A DNA stretch of 64,000 bases from Actinomadura coerulea (lineage in GTDB: Bacteria > Actinomycetota > Actinomycetes > Streptosporangiales > Streptosporangiaceae). The first letter of the stretch is position 1. The number at the start of each line of letters is the position of its first letter. Both the position numbers and the translations under genes were made by a program. Shown here piece by piece: positions 8,325 to 17,858 of this stretch. Location: positions 8,122,001-8,186,000 of the forward strand of contig NZ_JACHMQ010000001.1 of NCBI RefSeq assembly GCF_014208105.1. Reading direction: 5' to 3'. The notes beneath the pieces were generated by a model. That model did not search any database. It was not told the DNA's origin and saw only the letters and a program-made list of their open reading frames with translations.

Positions 8325-9767
8325 TCAGACGAGGAGGGCGAGGAAGAAGTCGACGCGGTCCTCCATCCGGGACAGGTCGCGGCCGGTCAGGTCCTGGATG
8401 CGCTGGACGCGGTAGCGGACCGAGTTGACGTGGAGGTGGAGCTCCTCGGCGCAGCGCGTCCAGGAACCGGAGTTGCGCAGGAACGTCTCCAGCGTCCGGA
8501 CGAGGTCGGCGCCGTGAGCCTCGTCGTAGGAGTGCAGCGGGTCCAGGAGGCGCACCCGGAACATCCGGCGGACGTCGTCCGGCACGCTGGCGAGCAGCAG
8601 CACATGGGTCGCGAGCTCCTCGTGCCGGACGACGCACACCGGGGAGGGACGGGTCGCGGCGAGGCGGCGGGCGTGCCGGGCCTCCTCGATGGCGCCGCGC
8701 AGGCCGGCGGGCGCGGCGGCGCCGCTCACCCCGACGGCCACGCGGGTGCCCGCCAGACCGGGGGCGAGGAGGCCGAGGGCGTCCTGGACGGCGGCGGCGA
8801 CGTCCCGCCCGCCGGACGGGACGAGCGCCACGGCCTCCCCGTCCAGAAGCCCGACCACCGGCCGCGGCCCCGGCACGACCTCCGACAGGACGGTGCGCAA
8901 CTCGCCCGGACGCAGCGGGCCCTGCGCGGACGCGGCGACGGCCACGACCGGTGGGGCGAGCCCGTCCGGATCCGGGAGGTCGTCCCCGGAGAAGGCGGCG
9001 GTGACGATGTCCTGGGACGCGCGATCGTCGGCACGCAGCCGGGCCCGTTCCAGAGCGACGATGGCCGCGAGCTCTCCGGCCATCGTGTGCCGTTCGGGCG
9101 GCCAGCCGGCGGCGTCGCCCTCCAGCGCCACGAACCAGTCGGCGACCCGGGGCGTGTCGGCGGGGGACACGGCGAAGACCGACATGTCCTGGTCCGGGAC
9201 GTGGTGCGGCAGCCGGGGCGCGCCGAGGAACGCGGCGGCCAGGGCGGCGGGGTCGGCCGGCGGCGGGCCCGCGACGACGCGCCCGGTCGGGGCGAGGACG
9301 TGGCAGTGGCCGACCAGGTCGAGGACGGCGCCGAGCCCGGTCCCCTCGACCAGGCGGCGGTGCCGGTCCAGCAGGGCGGTGAGGTCGGCGGCGCGGGCGC
9401 CGGACAGGTGCCGGACGACCTCCTCGGTCACGGTCGCGAACGCCACGTCCTCCGGGACCTTGAACAGCGGCAGCCGGTGCCGGCGGCACGCCGCCGTGAG
9501 GTCGTCCGGGACGGCGCCGAGCGTGAGGTCCCACGCGGCCAGCCCGGACACGCCCGCGCCCGCGAGGGCCGCGACGAACGCCTCGGAGTCGGCCGGGTCC
9601 GTCCGCCAGACGAGGCCGGTGAGCACGAGCTCGCCACCGCGCAGGTAGCGGCCCGGGTCGATCAGGTCGGTGGTGACGACCCAGCGGATCGGCCGGTCCA
9701 GTTCGTCCTCCCCGGTGACGACCTCCAGCCGCAGGCCGGGCATCCCGAGCAGCGAACGCAGCTTCAT
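8325..9767 (-). CDS. pucR: PucR-family transcriptional regulator of purine catabolism
   Basis: A 480-residue PucR-type regulator. The N-terminal domain starts MKLRSLLGMPGLRLEVVTG and continues through WVVTTDLIDPGRYL. The C-terminal PucR HTH region carries FLRNSGSWTRCAEELHLHVN followed by RYRVQRIQDLTGRDL. It lies divergent to and next to the urate/allantoin operon, so it most likely senses a purine intermediate and controls that operon. Its own start lacks a Shine-Dalgarno sequence but has TAGCTT 6 nt before the ATG, so the message is probably leaderless. Activator versus repressor cannot be told from sequence. Confidence 0.9.
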   Translation of the reverse strand: MKLRSLLGMPGLRLEVVTGEDELDRPIRWVVTTDLIDPGRYLRGGELVLTGLVWRTDPADSEAFVAALAGAGVSGLAAWDLTLGAVPDDLTAACRRHRLPLFKVPEDVAFATVTEEVVRHLSGARAADLTALLDRHRRLVEGTGLGAVLDLVGHCHVLAPTGRVVAGPPPADPAALAAAFLGAPRLPHHVPDQDMSVFAVSPADTPRVADWFVALEGDAAGWPPERHTMAGELAAIVALERARLRADDRASQDIVTAAFSGDDLPDPDGLAPPVVAVAASAQGPLRPGELRTVLSEVVPGPRPVVGLLDGEAVALVPSGGRDVAAAVQDALGLLAPGLAGTRVAVGVSGAAAPAGLRGAIEEARHARRLAATRPSPVCVVRHEELATHVLLLASVPDDVRRMFRVRLLDPLHSYDEAHGADLVRTLETFLRNSGSWTRCAEELHLHVNSVRYRVQRIQDLTGRDLSRMEDRVDFFLALLV

Positions 9768-9861
9768 AGTAGGAAGCTACAAAAGACCGGCCCCGACCGG
9801 CACTCCAGTTCGGACGTCCTGTCTCTCGACCGGGCACCGGGCGGCCTTGTGTACTGCAAGC
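9768..9861. promoter_or_regulatory. Divergent pucR / urate-operon control region
   Basis: This 94-bp gap holds both divergent promoters. On the minus strand TAGCTT sits 6 nt upstream of the pucR ATG. A small inverted repeat GTAG-GAAG-CTAC (9769-9780) overlaps it and is a candidate PucR site. On the plus strand GTACTG lies 6-7 nt before the GTG at 9862, which fits a leaderless start only weakly. Confidence 0.4.
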
Positions 9862-10335
9862 GTGGTGGAACCGAGCACCGAGCAATTGGCGGCGTGCTGC
9901 GCGTCACGCCGGTGGATCGCGGCGGTCGCCGGGCGCCCCTACGCCGATCTCGCCGCGCTGCGCGCCGCGTCGAGGCGGGCGCTGGACGGCCTGGACTGGG
10001 CGGACGTCGAGGAGGCGCTCGCGGCGCATCCGCGCATCGGGGACCGGCCGGCCCGCGGCTCGCGGGAGGCCCGCTGGTCGCGCGGGGAGCAGGCCGGGGC
10101 GGCGGGCGCGGGCGCCGACGTTCAGGACGCCCTGGTCGCGGGAAACCGGGCCTATGAGGAGCGGTTCGGCCACGTGTTCCTGATCCGCGCGTCCGGGCGC
10201 TCCGCGCTGGAGATGCTCGCCGCGCTGCGGGAACGGCTCGGCAACGACCCCGCCGCCGAACGCGACGCCGTCCGCCGGGAGCTGGCGGAGATCGTCGACC
10301 TGCGGCTGGCCAGGATGACGGAGGAGGACGAGTGA
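9862..10335 (+). CDS. uraD: OHCU decarboxylase (2-oxo-4-hydroxy-4-carboxy-5-ureidoimidazoline decarboxylase)
   Basis: A 157-residue all-alpha enzyme that decarboxylates OHCU to S-allantoin, the last step of urate oxidation. The hallmark HPRIG with catalytic His (H56) is present, followed by an EQAGA segment and the FLIRASGRS motif. The gene opens the nine-gene purine operon, and its stop overlaps the GTG of the HIU hydrolase gene. The start is assigned to GTG 9862, with GTG 9865 also in frame; no good ribosome binding site precedes either. Together with the next two genes it forms the standard three-step uricase module. Confidence 0.9.
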   Translation: MVEPSTEQLAACCASRRWIAAVAGRPYADLAALRAASRRALDGLDWADVEEALAAHPRIGDRPARGSREARWSRGEQAGAAGAGADVQDALVAGNRAYEERFGHVFLIRASGRSALEMLAALRERLGNDPAAERDAVRRELAEIVDLRLARMTEEDE

Positions 10336-10646
10336 GCCTTTCGACGCACGTACTGGACGCGGCGAAGGGGACGCCCGCCGCGGGCGTGGCCGTCCGGCTG
10401 GACCGCCGCGACGCCGTCGGTGGCTGGACGGTGCTCGCCGAGGCCCGCACCGACGCCGACGGCCGCGTCCGGGAGTGGGGCGCCGAACCCGGCGCGGGGG
10501 TGCACCGGCTGACGTTCGCCACCGAGGGGCTGTCGGACTTCTACCCCGAGGTCACGGTCGCGTTCACGATCGACGACCCGGGGCGGCACTACCACGTCCC
10601 GCTCCTGATCAGCCCGTTCGCGTACTCGACGTACCGGGGGAGCTAG
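10332..10646 (+). CDS. uraH: 5-hydroxyisourate hydrolase (transthyretin-like)
   Basis: A 104-residue transthyretin-related protein that hydrolyses 5-hydroxyisourate to OHCU. The family signatures are visible: LSTHVLD at the N terminus, an Arg in VRLDRR and the invariant C-terminal YRGS tetrapeptide. The GTG start lies within the GTGA overlap with the decarboxylase gene, and the TAG stop shares its G with the GTG start of uricase. Such tight coupling suggests equimolar synthesis of the three urate-degrading enzymes. Confidence 0.95.
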   Translation: MSLSTHVLDAAKGTPAAGVAVRLDRRDAVGGWTVLAEARTDADGRVREWGAEPGAGVHRLTFATEGLSDFYPEVTVAFTIDDPGRHYHVPLLISPFAYSTYRGS

Positions 10647-11506
10647 TGGCGATCGTCCTCGGGCCCAACCGCTACGGCAAGGCGGAGACGCGCGTCGTCC
10701 GCGTGACGCGGGACGGCGGCACCCATCGGATCAAGGACCTGAACGTCAGCGTGGCCCTCTCCGGCGCCATGGACGACGTGCACCTGACCGGCGACAACAC
10801 GGCCGTACTGCCGACCGACACCCAGAAGAACACCGTGTTCGCGTTCGCGAGGAAGCACGGCATCGGCGCGATCGAGGACTTCGGCCTCCTGCTCGCGCGG
10901 CACTTCACCGGCTCCCAGCCCGCGATCACCCATGCCCGGGTGGAGATCCGCGAGTACGGCTGGCGGCGGATCACGGGCGGCCACTCGTTCGTCCGGGACG
11001 GCGGCGAGGTGCGCACGGCGCTGGTGCACCGCGGCGCCGAGGCGGAGTCGGTCGTCTCGGGACTCACCGACCTGGTCGTCCTCAACTCCACCGGCAGCGA
11101 GTTCCACGGCTTCGCGCGGGACGAGTACACGACCCTCGAACCGACCGACGACCGGATCCTCGCGACCGCCGTGACCGCCCAGTGGCGGCACCGGAGCACG
11201 ACCGGGGAATGGGACGACTCCTACGCCGCCGCCCGCGACGGCCTGCTGCGCGCGTTCGCCGAGACGCACAGCCTGTCGCTCCAGCAGACGCTCTACCAGA
11301 TGGGCCGCCGCGTCCTGGCCGAGCGGCCCGAGGTGTGCGAGGTCCGGCTGTCGCTGCCCAACAGGCACCACTTCCCGGTCGACCTGGAGCCGTTCGGCAT
11401 GGACAACGACAACGAGGTCTTCTTCGCGGCGGACCGTCCCTACGGGCTCATCGAGGGGACGGTGCTCACCGACGACGCGCCCGCCGCCCCGGCGGCCTTC
11501 GACTGA
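10646..11506 (+). CDS. uox: Urate oxidase (uricase)
   Basis: A 286-residue cofactor-free urate oxidase that converts urate and O2 to 5-hydroxyisourate and H2O2. Both T-fold halves are visible: the N-terminal NRYGKAETR segment, catalytic-type residues in LPTDTQKNT, the VLNSTGSEFHGF stretch and the C-terminal LPNRHHFPVDL. The length is slightly short of fungal uricases but normal for actinobacterial ones. The GTG start overlaps the TAG stop of uraH, and CGGGGGAG lies 5-8 nt upstream. No peroxide-detoxifying gene is adjacent. Confidence 0.95.
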   Translation: MAIVLGPNRYGKAETRVVRVTRDGGTHRIKDLNVSVALSGAMDDVHLTGDNTAVLPTDTQKNTVFAFARKHGIGAIEDFGLLLARHFTGSQPAITHARVEIREYGWRRITGGHSFVRDGGEVRTALVHRGAEAESVVSGLTDLVVLNSTGSEFHGFARDEYTTLEPTDDRILATAVTAQWRHRSTTGEWDDSYAAARDGLLRAFAETHSLSLQQTLYQMGRRVLAERPEVCEVRLSLPNRHHFPVDLEPFGMDNDNEVFFAADRPYGLIEGTVLTDDAPAAPAAFD

Positions 11507-11531
11507 CGCCGCCATGGAGGAATACTGAGAC

Positions 11532-12410
11532 ATGGACTTTCTACGACCGCTGACCTGGGAGGACGCGCTCGCCGCCAGGGCCGCGCGGCCGGGCGCCCTG
11601 CCCGTCCAGGGCGGCACCGACGTCATGGTCGAGATCAATTTCGACGCGCGGCGGCCCGAGGCGCTGCTCGACCTCACCCGGATCCGCGCCCTCGCCGAAT
11701 GGGACACGGTGGACGGACGGCTCCGCGTCGGCGCCGGCGTCCCCTACGCGCGGCTGATCAGCGAGCTGGGCGGGCGGCTGCCCGGCCTCGCCCAGGCGTC
11801 CCGCACGGTCGGGTCGCCGCAGATCCGCAACCGCGGCACCGTCGGCGGCAACCTCGGCGCCGCCTCGCCCGCCGGAGACGGCCACCCGCCGCTGCTGGCC
11901 GGGGACGCGGTGGTCGAGGCCGAGTCGGCCGAGCGCGGCGTCCGGATGATCCCGGTCGCGGAGTTCTTCACCGGTGTGAAGCGCAACGCGCTCGCGCCGG
12001 ACGAGCTGATCCGCGCGTTCTGGGCGCCGCCCGCGTCCGGCCCGCAGTACTTCTCCAAGATCGGCACCCGGAACGCGATGGTGATCGCCGTCTGCTCGTT
12101 CGCGGTCGCGCTGCACCCGGGCGAGCGCCGCGTCGGCACCGGCCTCGGCTCGGCCGCCCCGACCCCGCGCCGCGCGTCCGAGGCCGAGGCGTTCGCCACC
12201 GGCGAGCTGGACTGGGACGGGCGCCGCCCGCTCGCCGACGCCGCCGCGCGGCGCTTCGGCGAGCTCGTGCGGGACGCGGCGTCGCCGATCGACGACGTCC
12301 GCGGGACGGGCGGGTACCGCAGGCACGCGCTGGCGGTGCTGGCGCGCCGCACGCTCACCTGGGCCTGGGACGACTACCGCAGGGCGACCGTGGGAAAGGC
12401 GGCCTCGTGA
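11532..12410 (+). CDS. Xanthine dehydrogenase family, FAD-binding subunit
   Basis: A 292-residue FAD subunit of the xanthine dehydrogenase / CoxM family. The FAD-binding signature GGTDVMVE is near residue 25, and VGSPQIRNRGTVGGNLGAASPAGD provides the second FAD loop. The start is the ATG at 11532 with GGAGG 11 nt upstream. It is the first of three XDH subunit genes that turn hypoxanthine/xanthine into urate, feeding the uricase module just upstream. Its stop overlaps the iron-sulfur subunit start in a TGATG junction. Confidence 0.93.
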   Translation: MDFLRPLTWEDALAARAARPGALPVQGGTDVMVEINFDARRPEALLDLTRIRALAEWDTVDGRLRVGAGVPYARLISELGGRLPGLAQASRTVGSPQIRNRGTVGGNLGAASPAGDGHPPLLAGDAVVEAESAERGVRMIPVAEFFTGVKRNALAPDELIRAFWAPPASGPQYFSKIGTRNAMVIAVCSFAVALHPGERRVGTGLGSAAPTPRRASEAEAFATGELDWDGRRPLADAAARRFGELVRDAASPIDDVRGTGGYRRHALAVLARRTLTWAWDDYRRATVGKAAS

Positions 12411-12895
12411 TGCGCGTGAACCTGACCGTCAACGGGTCCGAGGAAGCGGTGGACGAGGTGTGGGAGGGCGAGAGCCTGCTCTACATGCTCCGCGAGCGGA
12501 TGGGCCTGCCCGGCTCCAAGAACGCCTGCGAGCAGGGCGAATGCGGCTCCTGCACCGTCTACCTGGACGGCGTGCCGGTGTGCGCCTGCCTGGTCGCGGC
12601 GGGCCAGGCCGAGGGCCGCGAGGTCGTCACGGTGGAGGGCCTGGCGCAGGGGCCGCCGGGCGAGGAGCGGCTCGACCCCGTCCAGGAGGCCTTCGTCGAG
12701 GCGGGCGCCGTCCAGTGCGGGTTCTGCACGCCCGGCCTGATCGTCCAGACGCACGACCTGATCGAGCGGAACCCGGCGCCGTCCGACGCGGAGATCCGCG
12801 AGGCGCTGGCCGGGAACCTGTGCCGCTGCACCGGCTACGAGAAGATCCTCGACGCGGTGCGCCTCGCGGCCGAGCGGCAGGCGGCCGCCGGATGA
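12410..12895 (+). CDS. Xanthine dehydrogenase family, 2Fe-2S subunit
   Basis: A 161-residue subunit with two [2Fe-2S] domains. The plant-ferredoxin-type cluster uses C40, C45, C48 and C60 (CEQGECGSC). The C-terminal cluster uses C103, C106, C138 and C140 (CGFC, CRC). All eight ligands are present. The ATG at 12410 sits in a TGATG overlap with the FAD subunit gene; an in-frame GTG at 12407 is a weaker alternative. It shuttles electrons from the molybdenum cofactor to FAD. Confidence 0.95.
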   Translation: MRVNLTVNGSEEAVDEVWEGESLLYMLRERMGLPGSKNACEQGECGSCTVYLDGVPVCACLVAAGQAEGREVVTVEGLAQGPPGEERLDPVQEAFVEAGAVQCGFCTPGLIVQTHDLIERNPAPSDAEIREALAGNLCRCTGYEKILDAVRLAAERQAAAG

Positions 12896-14253
12896 GGCGC
12901 GTCGTCATCGAGAACGCCCACGTCGCCACCGTGTCCGGGGACGAGTACCCGGGCGGCCACATCGTGGTCGAGGGCGACCGGATCACCTCCGTCGGACCCG
13001 GCCCCGCCCCGGAGGCGGGCGAGGGCGAGGCCGAGCGGATCGACGGCACCGGATGCCTCGCCACCCCAGGCCTGGTCAACTCCCACCACCACCTCTACCA
13101 GTGGGCCAGCCAGGGCATGGCCGTCGACGGCACCCTGTTCGAGTGGCTGACGACCCTCTACAAGCCGTGGTCGAAGATGGACGCCGAGGTCGTCGCCGGC
13201 GCCGCCACCGCCGGGCTCGGATGGCTCGCCAAGTCGGGCTGCACGACGTCCACCGACCACCACTACCTGTTCCCCAAGGGGCGCGGCGACCTGTTCGCGG
13301 CCGAGATCGAGGCCGCCCGGGAGATCGGCGTCCGGTTCCATCCGTGCCGGGGGTCGATGGACCGCGGCGCGTCGCAGGGCGGGCTGCCCCCGGACGAGGT
13401 CGTCGAGGACATCGACACGGTCCTCGCCGAGACCGAGGCCGCGATCGACCGCTACCACGACCCCTCGCCCGGCTCCCTGCTGCGCGTCGCCGTCGCGCCC
13501 TGCTCGCCGTTCTCCGTCACGCGGGACCTGCTGGTCGAGTCGGCCCGCCTGGCGCGCGGCAAGGGCGTGCGCCTGCACACCCACCTCGCCGAGACGCTCG
13601 ACGAGGAGGAGCACACGCGGGAGCAGTTCGGCATGACGCCGGCCGAGTACATGGACTCGATCGGCTGGCTGGGTCCCGACGTGTGGCTCGCGCACTGCGT
13701 CCACCTTCACGACACCGACGTCAAGCGGCTCGCCGAGACCCGCACCGGCACCGCGCACTGCCCGAGCTCCAACGCCCGGCTCGGCGCCGGGATCGCCCGC
13801 GTGTCGCACCTGCTGGAGGCGGGCGCGGCGGTCGGCCTCGGCGTGGACGGGGCGGCGTCGGCCGAACTCGTCCCGCTGGCCGGGGAGCTGCGGCAGGCGA
13901 TCTACATGCAGCGCGCCCGGTACGGGCCGACCGCGCTGAACGCCCGGCAGGCCCTGGAGATGGCGACGCTCGGCGGCGCCCGCTGCCTCGGCCGCGAGGA
14001 CGAGCTCGGCTTCCTCGCACCGGGCGCGCTCGCCGACATCGCGCTCTGGCGCGTCGACGGCTTCCGCGCGGCGATCGACGACCCGGTCGTCGCGCTGGCG
14101 TTCGGCCCGACGCCGCCGCTGGAGCGCCTGCTCGTCGGCGGGCGCACGGTCGTGGACGGCGACACGCTCGTCACCGTCCCGCAGGACGAGGCCGCGCGGC
14201 GCGGCGCGGACGCCCAGCGCCGCCTGGTGCGCCTCGCGGAGGAGGTGCTCTGA
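12892..14253 (+). CDS. Amidohydrolase, probable 8-oxoguanine or guanine-type deaminase
   Basis: A 453-residue amidohydrolase of the ATZ/TRZ subtype. Metal ligands include the His cluster at 65-67 (NSHHHLYQW), the HTHLAET motif, the HCVHL segment and the late Asp in LGVDGAAS. Related actinobacterial proteins are annotated as 8-oxoguanine deaminase, which forms urate directly and would suit this operon; guanine deaminase is the main alternative. The gene is wedged between the iron-sulfur and molybdenum subunit genes, overlapping the former by 4 bases and abutting the latter. Coexpression with XDH is therefore obligatory. Substrate is inferred from context. Confidence 0.8.
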   Translation: MRRVVIENAHVATVSGDEYPGGHIVVEGDRITSVGPGPAPEAGEGEAERIDGTGCLATPGLVNSHHHLYQWASQGMAVDGTLFEWLTTLYKPWSKMDAEVVAGAATAGLGWLAKSGCTTSTDHHYLFPKGRGDLFAAEIEAAREIGVRFHPCRGSMDRGASQGGLPPDEVVEDIDTVLAETEAAIDRYHDPSPGSLLRVAVAPCSPFSVTRDLLVESARLARGKGVRLHTHLAETLDEEEHTREQFGMTPAEYMDSIGWLGPDVWLAHCVHLHDTDVKRLAETRTGTAHCPSSNARLGAGIARVSHLLEAGAAVGLGVDGAASAELVPLAGELRQAIYMQRARYGPTALNARQALEMATLGGARCLGREDELGFLAPGALADIALWRVDGFRAAIDDPVVALAFGPTPPLERLLVGGRTVVDGDTLVTVPQDEAARRGADAQRRLVRLAEEVL

Positions 14254-16563
14254 ATGACGACTTCGACCAGGAGCCCGGCCCGCCCCGCCGTCCAGGGGAC
14301 CGGCGGGGTCGGCGAGAGCCCGCTGCGCCCCGACGGCACCCTCAAGGTCACCGGCGAGTTCGCCTACGCCTCCGACCTGTGGCTGGAGGGCATGCTGTGG
14401 GGCGCGACGCTCCGCAGCCCGCACCCCCGGGCGCGGATCCGGTCGCTCGACGTGGGCCCCGCCCTCGCGCTGCCCGGCGTCCGCGCCGTCCTCACCCACG
14501 AGGACGTGCCCGGCCGCAAGGTGTTCGGCATCGACCACACCGACGACCAGCCCGTCCTCGCCGTCGACCAGGTCCGTCACCAGGGCGAGCCGGTCGCGCT
14601 CGTCGCCGCCGACCACCCCGAGACGGCGCGGCGCGCGATGGACCTGGTCGCCGTCGGCTACGAGGTGCTGGAGCCGGTCACCGACCCGCGCGCGGTGATC
14701 GCCGACCCGGAGGGCCTGAAGGTCCAGGACCGCGGCGGCATCACCCGCCACCAGCCGGTCCGGGTCGGGGACGTGGACGCCGCCAGGGCCGCGGCGGCGG
14801 TCGTGGTGTCCGGCGAGTACGAGGTCGGCATCCAGGACCAGGCGTTCCTCGGGCCCGAGGCGGGCCTGGCGATCCCGGCCGAGGACGGCGGCGTCGACCT
14901 GCACGTCTCCACGCAGTGGATCCACAACGACCTCAAGCAGATCGCGCCGTGCCTCGCGCTCCGCGAGGACCAGATCCACATGACGCTCGCCGGGGTCGGC
15001 GGCGCGTTCGGCGGCCGCGAGGACCTGTCGATGCAGATCCACGCCGCGATGCTGGCGCTGCACACCGGCCGGCCCGTGAAGATGTCGTACAACCGGTACG
15101 AGTCGTTCTTCGGGCACGTCCACCGGCATCCCGCGCAGATGCGCTACGAGTACGGCGCCACGCGCGACGGGCGGCTCCTCTACGCCGACGTCGAGATCGT
15201 CCTGGACGGCGGGGCGTACACCTCGTCCACGATGAACGTCGTCGGGAACGCCGCCTCCCTGGGCGTCGGCCCCTACGAGATCCCCAACATCAGGATCGAC
15301 GGGTACGGCGTCTACACCAACAACCCGCCGTGCGGAGCGATGCGCGGGTTCGGCGCCGTCCAGGCGTGCTTCGCCTACGAGTCGATGATGGACAAGCTCG
15401 GCGCCGCCTGCGGCCTCGACCCGGTAGAGATCCGCCGCCGCAACGCCGTCACCCAGGGGTCCAGGCTCGCTACCGGGCAGGTCATCGAGTCGCCCGCGCC
15501 GCTCGCGGACATGCTGACCCGCCTGGAGGCCATGCCGATGCCTCCCGGCTCCGACCGCCTCGACCTGCGCGACCTGCCGGGCGGCGTCTCCCAGACGACC
15601 CACGGCGAGGGCGTCGTGCGGGGCGTCGGCTACGGCGTCGGGATCAAGAACATCTGCTTCTCCGAGGGCTTCGACGACCTGTCCACGGCCCGCGTCCGGC
15701 TGGAGGTCATCGGCGGGGAGGCCACCGCGCTCGTGCACACCGCCGCCGCCGAGGTCGGGCAGGGCCTCGTCACGATCAAGGCGCAGATCGCGCGGACCGA
15801 GCTCGGCGTCCAGAAGGTCACGATCGCCCCGGCCGACAACCGGGTCGGCGACGCCGGGTCCTCCAGCGCGTCCCGCCAGTCGTACATGACGGGCGGGGCG
15901 GTCAAGGCGGCCTGCGAGGCGGTCCGCGCCGAACTCCTCGCGCTCGCCGCCCGCCGCTACGGCCGCACCGACCTCACCGTCGCCGGCGGGAAGATCATCT
16001 CGCGGGCCGGGGGCACGCTCGGCACGATCGAGGACGTCCTCGGCGAGACCGCCATCGAGGAGACCCGCGAGTACCACCACCGCCCCACGACACCGCTCGA
16101 CCCGGTCACCGGGCAGGGCCGCAGCCACACCCAGCTCGCGCTCTGCGTGCACCGCGCCGTCGTCGACGTGGACGTGGAACTCGGCCTCGTCAAGGTCGTC
16201 GAGCTGGCCGCCGTCCAGGACGTGGGCAGGATCCTCAACCGGACGGCGCTGGAGGGGCAGATCCACGGCGGCACCGCGCAGGGCCTCGGGCTGGCGCTGA
16301 TGGAGGAGATCGTCGTGTCCGGCGGCACGGTCCGCAACCCGTCCTTCACCGACTACCTGATCCCCACCATCCTCGACATGCCGCCGATGCGCCTGGACAT
16401 CCTGGAGAACGCCGACCCGGAGGCCCCCTACGGGCTGCGCGGCGCCGGTGAGCCGCCCACGCTGTCGTCCACGCCCGCCGTCGTCGCCGCGATCAGGGAC
16501 GCGACGGGCAGGGCGCTGACGCGCGTCCCCGTCCGCCCGGAGCACATCGTGGCCGGCCCATGA
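14254..16563 (+). CDS. Xanthine dehydrogenase family, molybdopterin-binding subunit
   Basis: A 769-residue catalytic subunit that binds the molybdopterin cofactor and hydroxylates the purine. Visible signatures are GVGGAFGGRED (cofactor and substrate channel), MRGFGAVQ, the SSSASRQSYMTGGA segment and the catalytic-Glu motif RGAGEPPTL near the C terminus. Length is normal for the CoxL/XdhA family. It follows the deaminase stop with no gap and overlaps the allantoinase start by 4 bases. With the two smaller subunits it forms the urate-producing enzyme of the operon. No XdhC-type maturation gene is in the window. Confidence 0.93.
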   Translation: MTTSTRSPARPAVQGTGGVGESPLRPDGTLKVTGEFAYASDLWLEGMLWGATLRSPHPRARIRSLDVGPALALPGVRAVLTHEDVPGRKVFGIDHTDDQPVLAVDQVRHQGEPVALVAADHPETARRAMDLVAVGYEVLEPVTDPRAVIADPEGLKVQDRGGITRHQPVRVGDVDAARAAAAVVVSGEYEVGIQDQAFLGPEAGLAIPAEDGGVDLHVSTQWIHNDLKQIAPCLALREDQIHMTLAGVGGAFGGREDLSMQIHAAMLALHTGRPVKMSYNRYESFFGHVHRHPAQMRYEYGATRDGRLLYADVEIVLDGGAYTSSTMNVVGNAASLGVGPYEIPNIRIDGYGVYTNNPPCGAMRGFGAVQACFAYESMMDKLGAACGLDPVEIRRRNAVTQGSRLATGQVIESPAPLADMLTRLEAMPMPPGSDRLDLRDLPGGVSQTTHGEGVVRGVGYGVGIKNICFSEGFDDLSTARVRLEVIGGEATALVHTAAAEVGQGLVTIKAQIARTELGVQKVTIAPADNRVGDAGSSSASRQSYMTGGAVKAACEAVRAELLALAARRYGRTDLTVAGGKIISRAGGTLGTIEDVLGETAIEETREYHHRPTTPLDPVTGQGRSHTQLALCVHRAVVDVDVELGLVKVVELAAVQDVGRILNRTALEGQIHGGTAQGLGLALMEEIVVSGGTVRNPSFTDYLIPTILDMPPMRLDILENADPEAPYGLRGAGEPPTLSSTPAVVAAIRDATGRALTRVPVRPEHIVAGP

Positions 16564-17858
16564 CGCGGGACGGCCTCGTCATCCGTTCCCGCCGGACCGT
16601 CCTGCCCGAAGGAGAGCGACCGGCGGCCGTCTCGGTCCGCGCCGGCCGCATCACCGCGATCTCGCCCTACGACACCGCCGCCTCGGTGGACCTGGGCGAC
16701 GTCGCGCTGCTCCCCGGGCTCGTCGACACCCACGTCCACATCAACGAGCCGGGGCGCACCGAATGGGAGGGCTTCGCCACCGCCACCCGGGCCGCGGCGG
16801 CGGGCGGCGTCACCACGCTCATCGACATGCCGCTCAACTCGCTGCCCCCGACGGTCGACCCGGCCGCACTGGAGGCCAAACGCGCCGCCGCCGAAGGCGC
16901 CTGCGCCGTGGACGTCGGCTTCTGGGGCGGCGCCATCCCCGGCAACACGCCCTCGCTCCGCCCCCTGCACGACCTCGGCGTCTTCGGCTTCAAGTGCTTC
17001 ACCTCCGACTCGGGCGTCCCGGAGTTCCCGCCGCTGGCACCCGCCGAGATGAAAGCGGCGTTCCGCGAGATCGCCTCCTTCGGCGGCCTGGTCATCGTGC
17101 ACGCCGAGGACCCGGCCTCCCTGTCCCCGCCGTCCGGCGGCGACTACCAGGCCTTCCTCGACTCACGCCCGCCCTCCGCCGAACGCCGGGCCGTCGAGCG
17201 GGTCGTCCGGCTGGCAGAGGAGACGGGGGTGCGCGCCCACATCCTGCACCTCTCGGCGGCCGACTGCCTGGACGTCCTCGCCAAAGCCCGAGCGGACGGC
17301 CTGCCGGTGACCGCCGAGACCTGCCCGCACTACCTGACCCTCTGCGACGGCGACGCGGGGACCACCTCGTTCAAGTGCTGCCCGCCCATCCGCGACGCCG
17401 CCAACCGCGACCGGCTCTGGGAGGGCCTCGCCACCGGCGTGATCTCCTGCGTCGTCACCGACCACTCGCCCTGCGCGCCCGACCTGAAACGCGGCGACTT
17501 CGCCACCGCGTGGGGCGGCGTCTCGTCGCTGCAACTCGGGCTGCCCGCCGTCTGGACGGCGGCCCGCGCCCGCGGCCACGACCTGGCCGCGGTGGTCCGC
17601 TGGATGTCCGAGGCCCCCGCCGCCCTCGCCGCCGTCCCCGGCAAGGGCGCCATCGCCCCCGGAAACGACGCCGACCTGGTCGCCTTCGCCCCCGACGAGA
17701 CGTTCACCGTCGACCCCGCGTCCCTCCACCACCGCCACCCCGTCACCCCCTACGAGGGCCGAACGCTGACGGGAGTCGTCCACGCCACCTGGCTGCGCGG
17801 CACACGCGTCGGCGACGCACCGACCGGACGCCTGCTCACCCGCGCGGAGGCACGATGA
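16560..17858 (+). CDS. allB: Allantoinase
   Basis: A 432-residue dihydroorotase-like cyclic amidohydrolase that opens allantoin to allantoate. The metal-binding DTHVHINEPG (H58, H60) is followed by TTLIDMPLNS and by GFKCFTSDSG, whose Lys would be the carboxylated metal bridge. Further signatures are IVHAED, ILHLSAAD, ETCPHYL and VTDHSPC. These fit allantoinase rather than hydantoinase or dihydroorotase. It overlaps its neighbours by 4 bases on both sides, as the seventh step-gene of the purine operon. Confidence 0.95.
   Translation: MTRDGLVIRSRRTVLPEGERPAAVSVRAGRITAISPYDTAASVDLGDVALLPGLVDTHVHINEPGRTEWEGFATATRAAAAGGVTTLIDMPLNSLPPTVDPAALEAKRAAAEGACAVDVGFWGGAIPGNTPSLRPLHDLGVFGFKCFTSDSGVPEFPPLAPAEMKAAFREIASFGGLVIVHAEDPASLSPPSGGDYQAFLDSRPPSAERRAVERVVRLAEETGVRAHILHLSAADCLDVLAKARADGLPVTAETCPHYLTLCDGDAGTTSFKCCPPIRDAANRDRLWEGLATGVISCVVTDHSPCAPDLKRGDFATAWGGVSSLQLGLPAVWTAARARGHDLAAVVRWMSEAPAALAAVPGKGAIAPGNDADLVAFAPDETFTVDPASLHHRHPVTPYEGRTLTGVVHATWLRGTRVGDAPTGRLLTRAEAR

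Noticed and set aside
12835..16545. Very long (1236-codon) minus-strand frame across the XDH region
   Set aside because: Antisense shadow of three clear enzymes; no domain motifs, and length only reflects scarcity of stops at high GC.
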